Notes: generated by a model not told the origin, from the letters alone. DNA of 64,000 nucleotides from Burkholderia sp. Bp9143 (GCF_003853645.1 NZ_QTPO01000017.1:1-64000); one strand, 5' to 3'; shown: positions 43,855 through 52,236, counted from the stretch's first letter. Made by a program: numbers and translations.

Positions 43855-44595
43855 ATGACGAAGAATTCGGATGGTGCACGCAAGGTAGCGATCGTATTCG
43901 GCGGCGCGCGCGGGATCGGCGCGGGCATCGCGCGCAGGCTTGCGGCCGACGGTGCGGACGTGGCGCTCACCTACGTGTCGGCACCGGAGCGTGCGCAGGA
44001 GACGGCTGCCGCAATCGAGGCCGCCGGGCGGAATGCACTGGCGATTCGTGCCGACAGCGCGAGCGCGGACGAGATCCGGCAGGCCGTCGCGCAGACGGTC
44101 GAGCGCTTCGGGCGGCTCGACATCGCCGTGGTCAACGCGGGCATCCTGAAGATGGGCGAGATATCGGAAGTCAGCGTCGACGACCTCGACCGGATGCTGG
44201 CCGTCAATGTGCGCGGCGTGTTCCTCGCCGTTCAGGCCGGCGCGGCGCATCTGACGCAAGGCGGCCGCATCGTCACGATCGGCAGCAATGCGGCCGTGCG
44301 CAGCGGCTATCCGGGCTCGAGCGTCTATTCGATGACGAAGGCCGCGGTGGCCGTGATGGTGAAAGGCATCGCGGTCGATCTCGCGCCGCGCGGCATCACG
44401 ATCAACAACGTGCAGCCGGGGCCGGTCGCGACAGACATGACGGCCGATCTGCTGGATCACGTCCGGCCGCTCATTCCGCTCGGGCGTGCCGGCAGTCCGG
44501 ACGAGATTGCGGCGCTCGTGGCGTGGCTCGCGAGTGCCGAATCGGCCTACATGACGGGCTCCAGCCTGACGATCGACGGCGGGATGGCGCTGTAG
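43855..44595 (+). CDS. SDR family oxidoreductase, TetR-controlled
   Basis: This is a 246-residue classical SDR. IVFGGARGIGAG is the cofactor loop (GG in place of the usual TG), VVNAGI, TIGSNAAVRSG (Ser) and YSMTKAAVAVM (Tyr, Lys) follow. NADPH preference is possible from the Tyr-Val-Ser after the second strand. Its TetR partner and twin operators suggest an inducible reductase, perhaps for an electrophile or ketone. Confidence 0.88.
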   Translation: MTKNSDGARKVAIVFGGARGIGAGIARRLAADGADVALTYVSAPERAQETAAAIEAAGRNALAIRADSASADEIRQAVAQTVERFGRLDIAVVNAGILKMGEISEVSVDDLDRMLAVNVRGVFLAVQAGAAHLTQGGRIVTIGSNAAVRSGYPGSSVYSMTKAAVAVMVKGIAVDLAPRGITINNVQPGPVATDMTADLLDHVRPLIPLGRAGSPDEIAALVAWLASAESAYMTGSSLTIDGGMAL

Positions 44596-44701
44596 TGCGA
44601 TGCAGCCGTGCGCAACGTCAGGATCGCGCTGCGTGCGGCATCGCACGCGCCGCGCCGGTCGGCGCCTGAGCCAACATGTGGGCCGATACGTAGGCCAACA
44701 C

Positions 44702-46348
44702 CTAAGCCGGCATCGATGCGAAATCCCGCTTCAGGTGTTCCGGCCGCTGCGGCCGCTGATACAGGTAGCCCTGCGCATACTGGATCCCGACCGCATGCAG
44801 CGCGCGATGCTGCTCCTCCGTCTCGACGCCCTCGGCAATGATCTTCAGGTCGTAGTGGTGTGCCAGCGCCGCGATCCCTTCGATCAGCCTGGCATTGCCG
44901 GTGGTCAGCTGCGAGATGAACTGGCGATCGATCTTCACGTAGTCGAACGGAAAGCGCGACAGCATGTCGAGATTGCTGTGATGGGTGCCGAAGTCGTCGA
45001 TCGCGAACTTCGCGCCCGTCGCGCGCAGCGCGGCGAACATCGCGGTGGTGCGCGCATTTTTTTCGAGCAGGATGCGCTCGGTCACCTCGAGCACCAGGGT
45101 GAAGCCCGGCGGAAGCCGGCGGATCGTGTCTTCGACGACGGACACGAAGCGCGCGCGTTCGAGATCCTTCGGCGCGACGTTGATCGCGATGCGCAGCGGC
45201 ATCGACGGCGTGAGCGCGGTCAGTTCCGACACCGCCGTCCGCAGCACGAATTCGGTCACCTTCGGCAGAATTGCGCTCGATTCGACCTGCGGCACGAACA
45301 CGGCCGGGCTGATCGCCCCCCATTTCGGATGATGCCAGCGCAGCAACGCCTCGACGCCCACGGTCCTGCGCGTGTCGACGTCGACGATCGGCTGGTACAC
45401 GACGTGGAACTCGTTGCGGTTCAGCGCATTGCGCACGGCCTTCAGCAGCAGCCGTCGCGGCGCCATCGCGAGCAGGTAGGCTGCCGCGACGAGGCCGTTC
45501 ACCAACAGCGCGATCGTCACGCAGATCAGCCGGTACTGCCGATGCACCTGCGAGACGTAGGCTTGCGACGAGATCACGGAAACCGTGAACGGCCAGGTGC
45601 TCGAAGTGATCGCGCTGCCCGCCGCCGGGGCCGCGCCGAACGGCGGCACGAACGCGCCATGCTGATCGAGGCCGCCCGTGCCCTCGATCGACAGCGTGGC
45701 CGTTTCCGCGCCGAAGCGGGTACCGTGCGCGAGCACGTCCGCCACATAGTCGCCTTCGACCAGATACAGGACGCCCGATTGGTGCGCGGTCGCGCGAAAC
45801 GCCGCCAGCACCGGAACGCGATGCTGAAACGGCGTCTGCGGAAGCAGCGCGATGGCGGTCATCCCCGGTTCCGGCGCCTTCAGGTATGCATCGAGCGAGA
45901 CGTCGATCGGACCGAGCGCCGACGAGCATGTGACGCGGCCGTTGTTGGCCAGCCCGACGGCCCGAAGATAACGCAGGTGAGTGCCTACTTCGGCAAGTGT
46001 CCGGAAGATTGCCGAGCAGGGCCGTCCGACCAGGGCGTTCAGTTCGTCCGGGTGCCGTGAGCGAATCCCGTCGAGGATGTGGTTGACCGAGGCCACGATG
46101 TCGTCCGCGACGACGCGTTCGTGTCGGGCAACCGATTCGCGCGCAAGGCGATCGGCAACGACGAACGCCAGCACGAGCACGAGCATGCAGATGAGCAGGG
46201 CAACGGACAAGACGACGTGTGGCCACACCCCGCTGCGCTGGAATGCGGGCTTCGGGCCCGGCGCGGGCGTGGAGGTTCCTCGGGTCGCATTTGTTGTTGT
46301 ACGCATGGGTATGCAGGTCGAACCGTTTGATGGATAGACGCGGAGCAT
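44702..46348 (-). CDS. CSS-motif EAL c-di-GMP phosphodiesterase
   Basis: This is a 548-residue inner-membrane protein. A helix near residue 45-65 leads to a periplasmic sensor with the CSS motif (VTCSSALGP), whose Cys pair controls activity through disulphide formation in E. coli Pde proteins. A second helix near 275-295 precedes the EAL domain (VGVEALLRWHHP, INVAPKDLE, EVTER, DDFGTHHSN, IDRQFI, AEGVETEEQ). All metal-binding and catalytic residues are present and there is no GGDEF domain, so it should degrade c-di-GMP. A shorter start at 46306 (MRTTTNATRG) is also possible. Confidence 0.88.
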   Translation of the reverse strand: MLRVYPSNGSTCIPMRTTTNATRGTSTPAPGPKPAFQRSGVWPHVVLSVALLICMLVLVLAFVVADRLARESVARHERVVADDIVASVNHILDGIRSRHPDELNALVGRPCSAIFRTLAEVGTHLRYLRAVGLANNGRVTCSSALGPIDVSLDAYLKAPEPGMTAIALLPQTPFQHRVPVLAAFRATAHQSGVLYLVEGDYVADVLAHGTRFGAETATLSIEGTGGLDQHGAFVPPFGAAPAAGSAITSSTWPFTVSVISSQAYVSQVHRQYRLICVTIALLVNGLVAAAYLLAMAPRRLLLKAVRNALNRNEFHVVYQPIVDVDTRRTVGVEALLRWHHPKWGAISPAVFVPQVESSAILPKVTEFVLRTAVSELTALTPSMPLRIAINVAPKDLERARFVSVVEDTIRRLPPGFTLVLEVTERILLEKNARTTAMFAALRATGAKFAIDDFGTHHSNLDMLSRFPFDYVKIDRQFISQLTTGNARLIEGIAALAHHYDLKIIAEGVETEEQHRALHAVGIQYAQGYLYQRPQRPEHLKRDFASMPA

Positions 46349-46781
46349 GCGCCGTGCCTGGCCGGGGCACGGTAATTCGCGCCGATAGCGGCACGCTGGT
46401 CGATTCTACGCTCGCGAATCGCATCAGGGGTGGGATCGCGGCGGGATCGGGGGCGACACGTTTTTCGATGCATGCATTGAATATGCATGTATGTTGGCAT
46501 CGCACGCCCGAAAAGAGCCCCAGCCGCATCGGTGTGCGGCCGGGACAGAAGACACCGTCTCTTGGCACGAGGATGGTGCGCCGGAAGTATATGACGTGAC
46601 GCGCGATTGCGAAATAACGTTAGTCAAAAAATCGCTTAATTTCTCAATTGATGCTCGTCAAGAAATATTTGCATGGTGCGTCACGTCCGGCGATCCAGTC
46701 CCTGGATCGCCGTGAAAACGAGGTCCATCCAGCGTGCGGCGGGTTTCTTTCAGCGCGCGTGCAGGCATGGACGGCCGCGCG
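46349..46781. other. intergenic region with hairpin
   Basis: No gene is supported. The stretch 46600-46680 is AT-rich for this genome and may contain the promoter for the EAL gene or a remnant of foreign DNA. A strong hairpin lies at 46689-46711. Confidence 0.5.
46689..46711. repeat. perfect 10-bp stem hairpin
   Basis: GGCGATCCAG-tcc-CTGGATCGCC has a 10-bp stem and a 3-nt loop. No T-run follows on either strand, so it is not a standard terminator. It is 71 bp after the small exported protein's stop on the minus strand side. Confidence 0.7.
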
Positions 46782-47081
46782 TCAGAAGTCGTCGCGCATC
46801 TTGTGGAGCAGGTCGCGGGGCGATTGATGCGTGTCCACGGCGGTGAGGATGTCGGTCAGGAACCAGGGCAGGTTCAGTTGCGCGTCGGAATCGCCGACGC
46901 ACACACGGATCGGCGGGGCCTTCGACGCGGCGTGGGCGCCGGGCGTCGTGGCGGCGGACGTGGAGGACGGTACGCAGTTTCTCGCTTGCTGCGGAACCGG
47001 CGACGCGGCACCGCCGGCGAGCGCCGGCAAGCTGGCGGCGGCAAGCAGGATCAGGATGACGAACGGGGCGGCGCGTTTCAT
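46782..47081 (-). CDS. small exported protein of unknown function
   Basis: This encodes 99 residues with a clear signal peptide (MKRAAPFVILILLAAASLPA, then LAGG). The mature part is short, has two Cys (NCVPSS and RVCVGDS) that could form a disulphide, and ends HKMRDDF. GGAG is 6 bp ahead of the ATG. No family is recognised. It probably acts in the periplasm; genes next to it are decayed. Confidence 0.6.
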   Translation of the reverse strand: MKRAAPFVILILLAAASLPALAGGAASPVPQQARNCVPSSTSAATTPGAHAASKAPPIRVCVGDSDAQLNLPWFLTDILTAVDTHQSPRDLLHKMRDDF

Positions 47082-47146
47082 GTGAATCTCCGGCGGTGCA
47101 GGTTCGACACCGTTGGCGAATCGGAGTTCGGCGCCGTCAATGGCAG

Positions 47147-47302
47147 TCAGCGATCAGCGTTCTGGCCCCGCAGGCCGCGAGGCCAAACCGTCGATGCCGG
47201 CGTTTCATTCGCTCGCGCGGCGCTCGCGGCGCGTGACGCCTGTTCGAGATCGTCGGTCTGGCGCAACTCGGCGAGCAGCGCGCTCGCCTGCCGCTCCATC
47301 AT
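47147..47302 (-). pseudogene. possible C-terminal gene remnant
   Basis: On the minus strand an open stretch of 51 residues, MMERQASALLAELRQTDDLE followed by QASRAAS, has amphipathic helix character and ends at TGA 47147. It has no ribosome site. The helical sequence continues upstream in frame to about 47330 without a start. It may be the tail of a gene lost at the junction with the desaturase remnant. Confidence 0.35.
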
Positions 47303-47361
47303 CTGCAGCAGCGCGTCGTCGGGCTGGCGCGCTGGTTCGAGGCCGTGTTCGACACGTCGCG

Positions 47362-47620
47362 AATCATCGCGCGCATCACGGTCGCGACCCGCGCTATCTC
47401 GACAGGAACGACGGCGGCGTGCTGATCGTCTTCGACCGGATGTTCGGCACGTATGTCGAGGAAACGGAGCCGGTCGACTACGGCATCACGCAGCAGATCC
47501 GTTCGTACAACTTTCTGGCGCTGACTCTCCATGAATTCGTCGGCGTGCGGCGCGACGTGCTCGCGCCGGGGCCGATCGGGCAGCGGCTCAGGCATCTGTG
47601 GATGCCGTCCGGGAGATGCG
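47362..47620 (+). pseudogene. sterol desaturase family remnant
   Basis: In frame with 47362 the sequence reads HHGRDPRYLDRNDGGVLIVF, then DRMFGTYVEETEPVDYGITQ and later GPIGQRLRHLWMPSG. This is the C-terminal third of an intact sterol desaturase/fatty acid hydroxylase: the HHG metal box, the YLDRN-x-GG motif and the DR-x-FGTY motif. The first two thirds, with the other His boxes, are absent; sequence upstream of 47362 in this frame is unrelated. A decayed or truncated copy is the simplest view. Confidence 0.65.
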
Positions 47621-47850
47621 GCCGGGGCAGCGGCCGATTCATACGTGGCGTGTCGAGCGGAAGGGCGAGGACGAAGGCGCCGCGGCCGAACGCGGTGTGT
47701 AACCGATCGCACGCGCCGGATCGATCGTTCAAACGTTAAGAATCGTTTGAATCGCCGGCAGAGGCTTGCGATGCCGAAGGCGCTCATTTATCGTGCCGCC
47801 AAGACGGCGCCGACACGGCACGTCAAGCCAGATCGCAAGGAGCATTCGTC
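47621..47850. other. intergenic region
   Basis: I see no gene. The frame of the desaturase remnant stays open to 47739 but its composition is not protein-like. An AAGGAG ribosome site at 47837-47842 serves the next gene. Confidence 0.45.
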
Positions 47851-48237
47851 ATTACCGCATTCAATCGTCGCACGCATATTCGTGCCTTTCTCGTCGCATC
47901 GGTCGCGTATCTCAACCTGTCGCAGCCCGCGTCGGCGGCCTACACGGAATCGTGGATGAGCGACCACGACGTCAAGGCGTACGCGCACCAGGTCAAGCAT
48001 CCGTCGGTAGCGGCGAGCGGTGTGACGGCCGTGAAGCCGGGGCAGCAAGCCGTTCGTTCGAAGCCGAGTGCGCCTGCCGCCGCGCATGTCGACGCGAAAC
48101 CAGCGTCGAAGGCGCACGCGGCGCCCGCGAAGACCCGTAAGGTCGAACATGCGGTCAGCGCCGATCCGAAGGCGCACGTCGCCGCGAAGCCGAAGGTCGC
48201 GCGGGCGGCACACACGAGCGCAGCCATTCGGCATTGA
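47851..48237 (+). CDS. small exported Ala/Lys/His-rich protein with apparent ATT start
   Basis: The frame encodes 128 residues beginning ITAFNRRTHIRAFLVASVAY and LNLSQPASAA, which is a good signal peptide. The mature part has 'TESWMSDHDVKAYAHQVKHP' and then a low-complexity Lys/Ala/Pro/His tail. No ATG, GTG or TTG in frame precedes this signal. AAGGAG lies 8 bp before ATT 47851. The first ATG (47956) would delete the signal peptide. So either ATT is the start, or a base change has recently spoiled it. Function unknown. Confidence 0.55.
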   Translation: MTAFNRRTHIRAFLVASVAYLNLSQPASAAYTESWMSDHDVKAYAHQVKHPSVAASGVTAVKPGQQAVRSKPSAPAAAHVDAKPASKAHAAPAKTRKVEHAVSADPKAHVAAKPKVARAAHTSAAIRH

Positions 48238-48317
48238 TGCGGTACGCAGGCCAGCGCGCGTCGATCCGTCGATGCACGCGGAGATAACCGAAGCACTCGA
48301 CGATCGTGGAGAACCGC

Positions 48318-48569
48318 ATGTCGTTGATGGACCGCCTGTTGTCGCGCGGCGTACAGAACAACGCGTCGAGAAGGCGCGTGATCGTGCGTGTCTGGCTCGA
48401 CGAGCACGGGCGTGTCCGCGATCTCAAGGTCAGGCGAAGCAGCGGCGACGCCGTGCTCGACGAGAAAGCGCTGCACGCGATTGCCGTGATGCGCTTCCCC
48501 GGCGGGCATCTCGGCTCCGGCGGGAAATCGGCCAGGCGTTGGCACGATCTCGATTACCCGGTGGACTGA
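48318..48569 (+). CDS. stand-alone TonB C-terminal domain protein
   Basis: This is an 83-residue protein consisting of one TonB-type C-terminal fold: VIVRVWLDEHGRVRDLKVRR, then SSGDAVLDEKALHAI, MRFPGG. It lacks the membrane anchor and Pro-rich linker needed for energy transduction. GGAGA just before ATG 48318 supports translation. It may be a shortened TonB-like gene or a small periplasm-independent domain; with no signal peptide its location is unclear. The upstream neighbour encodes an exported protein. Confidence 0.6.
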   Translation: MSLMDRLLSRGVQNNASRRRVIVRVWLDEHGRVRDLKVRRSSGDAVLDEKALHAIAVMRFPGGHLGSGGKSARRWHDLDYPVD

Positions 48570-48576
48570 CGGCGCG

Positions 48577-48960
48577 TCACGGATATCCGTAGCAGCGCTT
48601 CAACACCGCATAGTCATGGAAGTGACTCCCCGGCGCGATCTTCGCGCCGTCGCACACCGCCTGGGAATCCGTCTCGCGCTCGTAGTACAGCATCTTCACG
48701 ATGAGCCGCGAGCCGTTGCGATACACGTCCCATTGCATGTTCGCGGCCATCGGCGACATCGGGTCGCCGCGCCACGGATTGTTCTCATACGTGCAGGTCC
48801 GCGCCTGCGGCGTCGGCACGAACACGTTCTTCAGGTTTGAAGCGGACGGAACGAGGCAGGAAGCGCGTCGTCCCGTCTCCGGGTAGGCTCGGTCGAGCCC
48901 GAAGCGTTGCAAGCAACTTTGACGGCAGAATGCCAGGATTTGGTCGGGTAATCGTCGGCG
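48577..48960 (-). pseudogene. C-terminal remnant of a MINPP-like histidine acid phosphatase
   Basis: The open frame (after TGA 48961-48963) reads through DQILAFCRQSCLQRFGLDRA to TYENNPWRGDPMSPMAANMQ, KMLYYERE and YDYAVLKRCYGYP-like ends. NIQW/NMQW, V-K-M-L-Y-N-E-style and Cys-containing tail elements match the last part of multiple inositol-polyphosphate phosphatases. The RHGxRxP active-site start and the HD motif are missing. Only a TTG (48912) could start it internally, without a ribosome site. A truncated gene is likely. Confidence 0.5.
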
Positions 48961-49014
48961 TCACGCCGGATCGCGACAGGCCGGCGCGAGCCGGCCCGTA
49001 TGCAGCGACTCAGG

Positions 49015-49449
49015 TCAGTGCACGCCTGCCGATGCGATCGATCGCACCGTGTCGGTGATACGCACGCAACGCGACAGGCCGAACGTCTCGGCTTCGCGGC
49101 GTTCCGGTTCGCTGCTCGCGACGGCCACCGCGCGCTCGGGCGGCACGCCCAGCGCCTGCAGCGCGACGTCGAACGGATGCTGGTTTGATACGGAGTCCTG
49201 CTGGTTGGCGTCGGTCACGACGACCGAGAAGCGGTCGAGGTTCGCACGGCCGAACTGGCCTTCGAACATGTCGCTGAGCCGGGCGGCCGGCAGCGTCGTG
49301 ACGAGACCGAGTCGATATCCTTGCTCCGACGCGCTGTCGAGCCACTGGATGATCGCATCGCGCTGGTTGCGCGATTCGTGCGAATCCGGTGTCGCTTCGA
49401 TCTGCGCGAATGCGGCGTCGAGACGGGTGACGATGGCTTCGATGACCAC
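49015..49449 (-). CDS. HAD-fold protein lacking the catalytic Asp motif
   Basis: This encodes 144 residues. LGLVTTLPAARL (motif II Thr region), VVVTDANQQDS and HPFDVALQALGVPPERAVAV are parts of the haloacid dehalogenase fold of the phosphoglycolate phosphatase type. Motif I (DxD) is absent from the N-terminus, and the motif III Lys is replaced. It is probably not a phosphatase. The start is GTG 49449, with AGG 7 bp ahead. A 25-bp box matching the LysR promoter at 51211 lies about 85 bp upstream, suggesting LysR control. Confidence 0.6.
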   Translation of the reverse strand: MVIEAIVTRLDAAFAQIEATPDSHESRNQRDAIIQWLDSASEQGYRLGLVTTLPAARLSDMFEGQFGRANLDRFSVVVTDANQQDSVSNQHPFDVALQALGVPPERAVAVASSEPERREAETFGLSRCVRITDTVRSIASAGVH

Positions 49450-49533
49450 GGTGATTCCTCTCCTGAGACGTGACGATCCGTTCGCGGACGGGAATGCCCC
49501 ACACCTTAGCGTCGATCCGGAAATTGCGACCAA

Positions 49534-49558
49534 TTAATATTTATAGTCGACTCATACG
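49534..49558. promoter_or_regulatory. LysR-type box, copy near HAD gene
   Basis: TTAATATTTATAGTCGACTC followed by ATACG matches 51211-51235 (TTAATGTTTATAAGCGACTC ATATG) in 21 of 25 bases. It is about 85 bp upstream of the HAD gene start. Confidence 0.6.
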
Positions 49559-49703
49559 ATTCGACTAATGAATGGGGCGGCGAGCCAACGCCGGCGCGGG
49601 ATGGGCGCGATCCCATGTTTTCCGGATGATTTGCATCGTATCGACGGGCTTCAATGTGATGCACCAAACGTGCGCACGCAACGAATGCACCGGATGTGTG
49701 CAG

Positions 49704-49746
49704 ATAAGAAAACGGCGTATCGGGCGAGGTGCGCCCGATACGCCGT
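49704..49746 (-). terminator. Rho-independent terminator of the NADH dehydrogenase gene
   Basis: ACGGCGTATCGGGCG (49712-49726) and CGCCCGATACGCCGT (49732-49746) form a 15-bp perfect stem with a 5-nt loop. On the minus strand it is followed by TTTTCTTATC. It ends the transcript of the gene at 49774-51132. Confidence 0.88.
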
Positions 49747-49773
49747 CTTGCGATGCCGTGTGGAAGTCGGCGA

Positions 49774-51132
49774 TCAGTGCAGCTTGATCGACGGCTGGTT
49801 GCGGCTTTGCAGCCAGTGGCTCAGCGACTGGAACAGCGCACGCTTCAGTCCGTACACGCTGAACAGATGCTTGCGGTACAGGAACTTGTACAGCCCGATC
49901 GCGGCGAGCCCGTCGACGATCAGCGAGCGCGAACGCACGCCGAGGTCGGCCTGATACACGGCGCCGGCCTGGCCGAGCGACACGACGGTGCCCGCGTCGC
50001 GGAACGTGAAGCACGCCACCGGCTTGCCGGCGAGGCGCCGCGCGAGCGCTTCGCCCAGGTACACGGCCTGCTGGTGCGCGACCTGCGCGCGCGGCGGCAG
50101 GAAACCGCTCGCGTCGGCCGACGGACACGCGGCGCAGTCGCCGAACGCGTACACGTGCGGATCGTCGGGCGTCTGCAGCGTGTCGGTCACGATCACCTGG
50201 TTCGACCGGTTGAGCGCGATGTCGCCGAGTTCCCGCAGGATCGCGGGGCCCGCGACGCCGGCCGCCCAGATCGTGATGTCGCTCGCGAGCCGCTCGCCGG
50301 TCGCGGTCGTGACCGCATCCGCGCCGACTTCCGCGACGCGCGTATCCGTCAGCACGTCGACGTTCAGCGTGCGCAGTTGCGCGTGCATCTTGGCCGACAG
50401 CCTGGCATCGAGCGCCGGCAGGATGCGCGGGCCGCCCTCGATCAGCCGGATGTGCACGTCGCGTGCGGACACCAGCGCCTTGAAGCGATACGTCGTCAGC
50501 TGCTGGATCGCATGGCGCAGCGCCGCGGCCAGTTCGACGCCCGTCGCGCCCGCGCCGATCACGTTGATGCAGATCGGTGCCGCGCGCCGCGCCGGCTGCT
50601 GCTCGGCCAGGTGGTTCGCCTTCGTGCAGGCGGCGAGGAACTTGCGGCGGAAATCCTCGGCCTGGTCGAGGTTTTCGAGCGGCAACGCGTGGCGCGCGGC
50701 GCCCGGCACGTTGAAGAAGTTCGTCACGCTGCCGACGGCCAGCACGAGATCGTCGTAGCCGAGCTCGCGCTGCGGCAGGATCTCCGTGCCGTCCGCGTCC
50801 TGCACCGCCGCGATCGTCGCCGTGCGTGCCGCGCGGTCGACCCGCTGCAGCTCGCCCTGCACGAAGCGGAAGCCGTGGCGCTTTGCCTGCGCCGCGTATT
50901 CGATCGTGTGCGAGGCCGGATCGCGATGGCCGGACGCGGCTTCGTGCAGCAGCGGCTTCCAGAAGTGCGTCGGGTAGCGGTCGACGAGCACGACCTCGGC
51001 CTGGCCGCGGCGGCCGACCGTGTCGCCGAGGCGCGTGGCGAGCTGCAGGCCGCCGGCGCCGCCGCCGACGATCACGATGCGCGGCACGCGCGGTGCGCGA
51101 TCCGTTGCAAGGGTAGGCGTGATGGTGTCCAT
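49774..51132 (-). CDS. ndh: type II NADH dehydrogenase-like FAD oxidoreductase
   Basis: This is a 452-residue single-subunit flavoprotein. RIVIVGGGAGGLQLATRLGD is the FAD Rossmann motif, NVIGAGATGVELAAALRHAI the NADH motif, YAFGDCAACP the family FAD motif, and the C-terminal YGLKRALFQSLSHWLQ helix the membrane-binding anchor. NADH-quinone oxidoreduction without proton pumping is expected. It is divergent from a LysR regulator and both starts flank an AT-rich operator. Confidence 0.85.
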   Translation of the reverse strand: MDTITPTLATDRAPRVPRIVIVGGGAGGLQLATRLGDTVGRRGQAEVVLVDRYPTHFWKPLLHEAASGHRDPASHTIEYAAQAKRHGFRFVQGELQRVDRAARTATIAAVQDADGTEILPQRELGYDDLVLAVGSVTNFFNVPGAARHALPLENLDQAEDFRRKFLAACTKANHLAEQQPARRAAPICINVIGAGATGVELAAALRHAIQQLTTYRFKALVSARDVHIRLIEGGPRILPALDARLSAKMHAQLRTLNVDVLTDTRVAEVGADAVTTATGERLASDITIWAAGVAGPAILRELGDIALNRSNQVIVTDTLQTPDDPHVYAFGDCAACPSADASGFLPPRAQVAHQQAVYLGEALARRLAGKPVACFTFRDAGTVVSLGQAGAVYQADLGVRSRSLIVDGLAAIGLYKFLYRKHLFSVYGLKRALFQSLSHWLQSRNQPSIKLH

Positions 51133-51210
51133 GTTGTGGCTCCCGCTGATGACGATTCGGATGACATTGCTCAAGAACCGACGATATAGTTTTGAACCTA
51201 CGCGAACAAT

Positions 51211-51247
51211 TTAATGTTTATAAGCGACTCATATGTATTCACTTATA
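51211..51247. promoter_or_regulatory. LysR-type operator between ndh and lysR
   Basis: The 25-bp box 51211-51235 is the partner of 49534-49558. In addition TATAAG (51219-51224) and CTTATA (51242-51247) form a 6-bp inverted repeat with a 17-bp gap. It overlaps the LysR start codon region (ATG 51233), as autoregulatory LysR sites often do. Confidence 0.55.
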
Positions 51248-52186
51248 GGAAAGACCGCGACGTTCCGGCAGCTGAAGGCGCTGGACATGATCGCGCGGCT
51301 CGGCAGCGTGTCGCGCGCGGCCGAGGAGCTGAACCTGACGCAGCCGGCCGTGTCGCTGCAGGTTCGCCTGCTCGAGGAGGCCGTGGGCGCCGCGCTGCTG
51401 CAGCGGGTGGGGCGCGGCGTGCAGCTGACCGCGGCCGGTGAAATCGTGTCGCGCTATGCACGCGAGATCCTGCATCTATGGAGCGAGGCCGGCGACGAAG
51501 TGGCCGCGCTGACGGGCGATCTCGGCGGCACGCTGCGGATCGGCGCGATCACGACGGCCGAGTATCTGATCCCGCCGCTGCTGGTGAAATTCACCGCGAC
51601 GCGTCCGCATGTGAAGACCTATTTCAAGGTCGGCAATCGCGACGACATCATCCGCATGCTCGCGACGCATGAAATCGATCTCGCGGTGATGGGCAGCGCG
51701 CCGAAGGAGCTGCGCACGCACGCGGTCGAGTTCGCGAAGCATCCGATGGTGTTCGTCGCGGCGCCCGGCCATCCGCTGATGCAGCGCAAGCGTGTCGCGC
51801 TGAAGGATCTCGAATCCGCGCACCTGCTCGTGCGCGAACGCGGCGCGGGCACGCGCTCGACCGTCGAGAGCCTGTTCAAGACGGCCGGCTACCGGTTCCA
51901 TGTGGGCTCCGAACTGTCGAGCAACGAGGCGATCAAGCAGATGGCCGAAGCGGGGCTCGGCGTCGCGTTCCTGTCGTTGCACGCGTGTGCACTCGAGCTG
52001 CGCACGGGGCTGCTCGGGCAGCTGCCGTTTCCGGGCAACCCGATCGAGCGCGAATGGTATGTGGTCACGCTCGCCGACCGGCGGATCTCGCAGGTGACGG
52101 GGCTGTTTCGCGACTTCCTGATCAAGCAGGGCGCGCCGGTGATCGACGGCGCGACGGTGGCGCCGCACGAGCGGCGGCGCAAGTAG
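51233..52186 (+). CDS. LysR family regulator (CbbR-like), divergent from ndh
   Basis: This is a 317-residue LysR protein. FRQLKALDMIARLGSVSRAA, EELNLTQPAVSLQVRLLEEAVG is the helix-turn-helix. The effector domain resembles the CbbR group (TAEYLIPPLLVKFTATRPHV, MGSAPKEL), which in autotrophs senses NADPH or metabolites. It is divergent from ndh. It may control ndh and, through the duplicated box, the HAD gene at 49015. A redox or NADH sensor role is inferred only. Confidence 0.85.
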   Translation: MYSLIGKTATFRQLKALDMIARLGSVSRAAEELNLTQPAVSLQVRLLEEAVGAALLQRVGRGVQLTAAGEIVSRYAREILHLWSEAGDEVAALTGDLGGTLRIGAITTAEYLIPPLLVKFTATRPHVKTYFKVGNRDDIIRMLATHEIDLAVMGSAPKELRTHAVEFAKHPMVFVAAPGHPLMQRKRVALKDLESAHLLVRERGAGTRSTVESLFKTAGYRFHVGSELSSNEAIKQMAEAGLGVAFLSLHACALELRTGLLGQLPFPGNPIEREWYVVTLADRRISQVTGLFRDFLIKQGAPVIDGATVAPHERRRK

Positions 52187-52236
52187 GCGGATGAGGGCGG
52201 ATGAGTGCAGTGTGTGCGTGCCGTGTGTTGCGGCGG

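Larger units (their letters stand above)
49450..49773. other. intergenic region with LysR-type box and terminator
   Basis: No gene. It holds the box at 49534-49558 for the HAD gene and the terminator at 49704-49746 for the NADH dehydrogenase gene. The rest (49560-49700) shows a TGCGCACGCA/GTGTGCAG pair but no clear site. Confidence 0.5.

Noticed and set aside
47851-47956. start at ATG 47956 for the small exported protein
   Set aside because: It would remove an obvious signal peptide that is preceded by a well-placed AAGGAG; kept only as an alternative.
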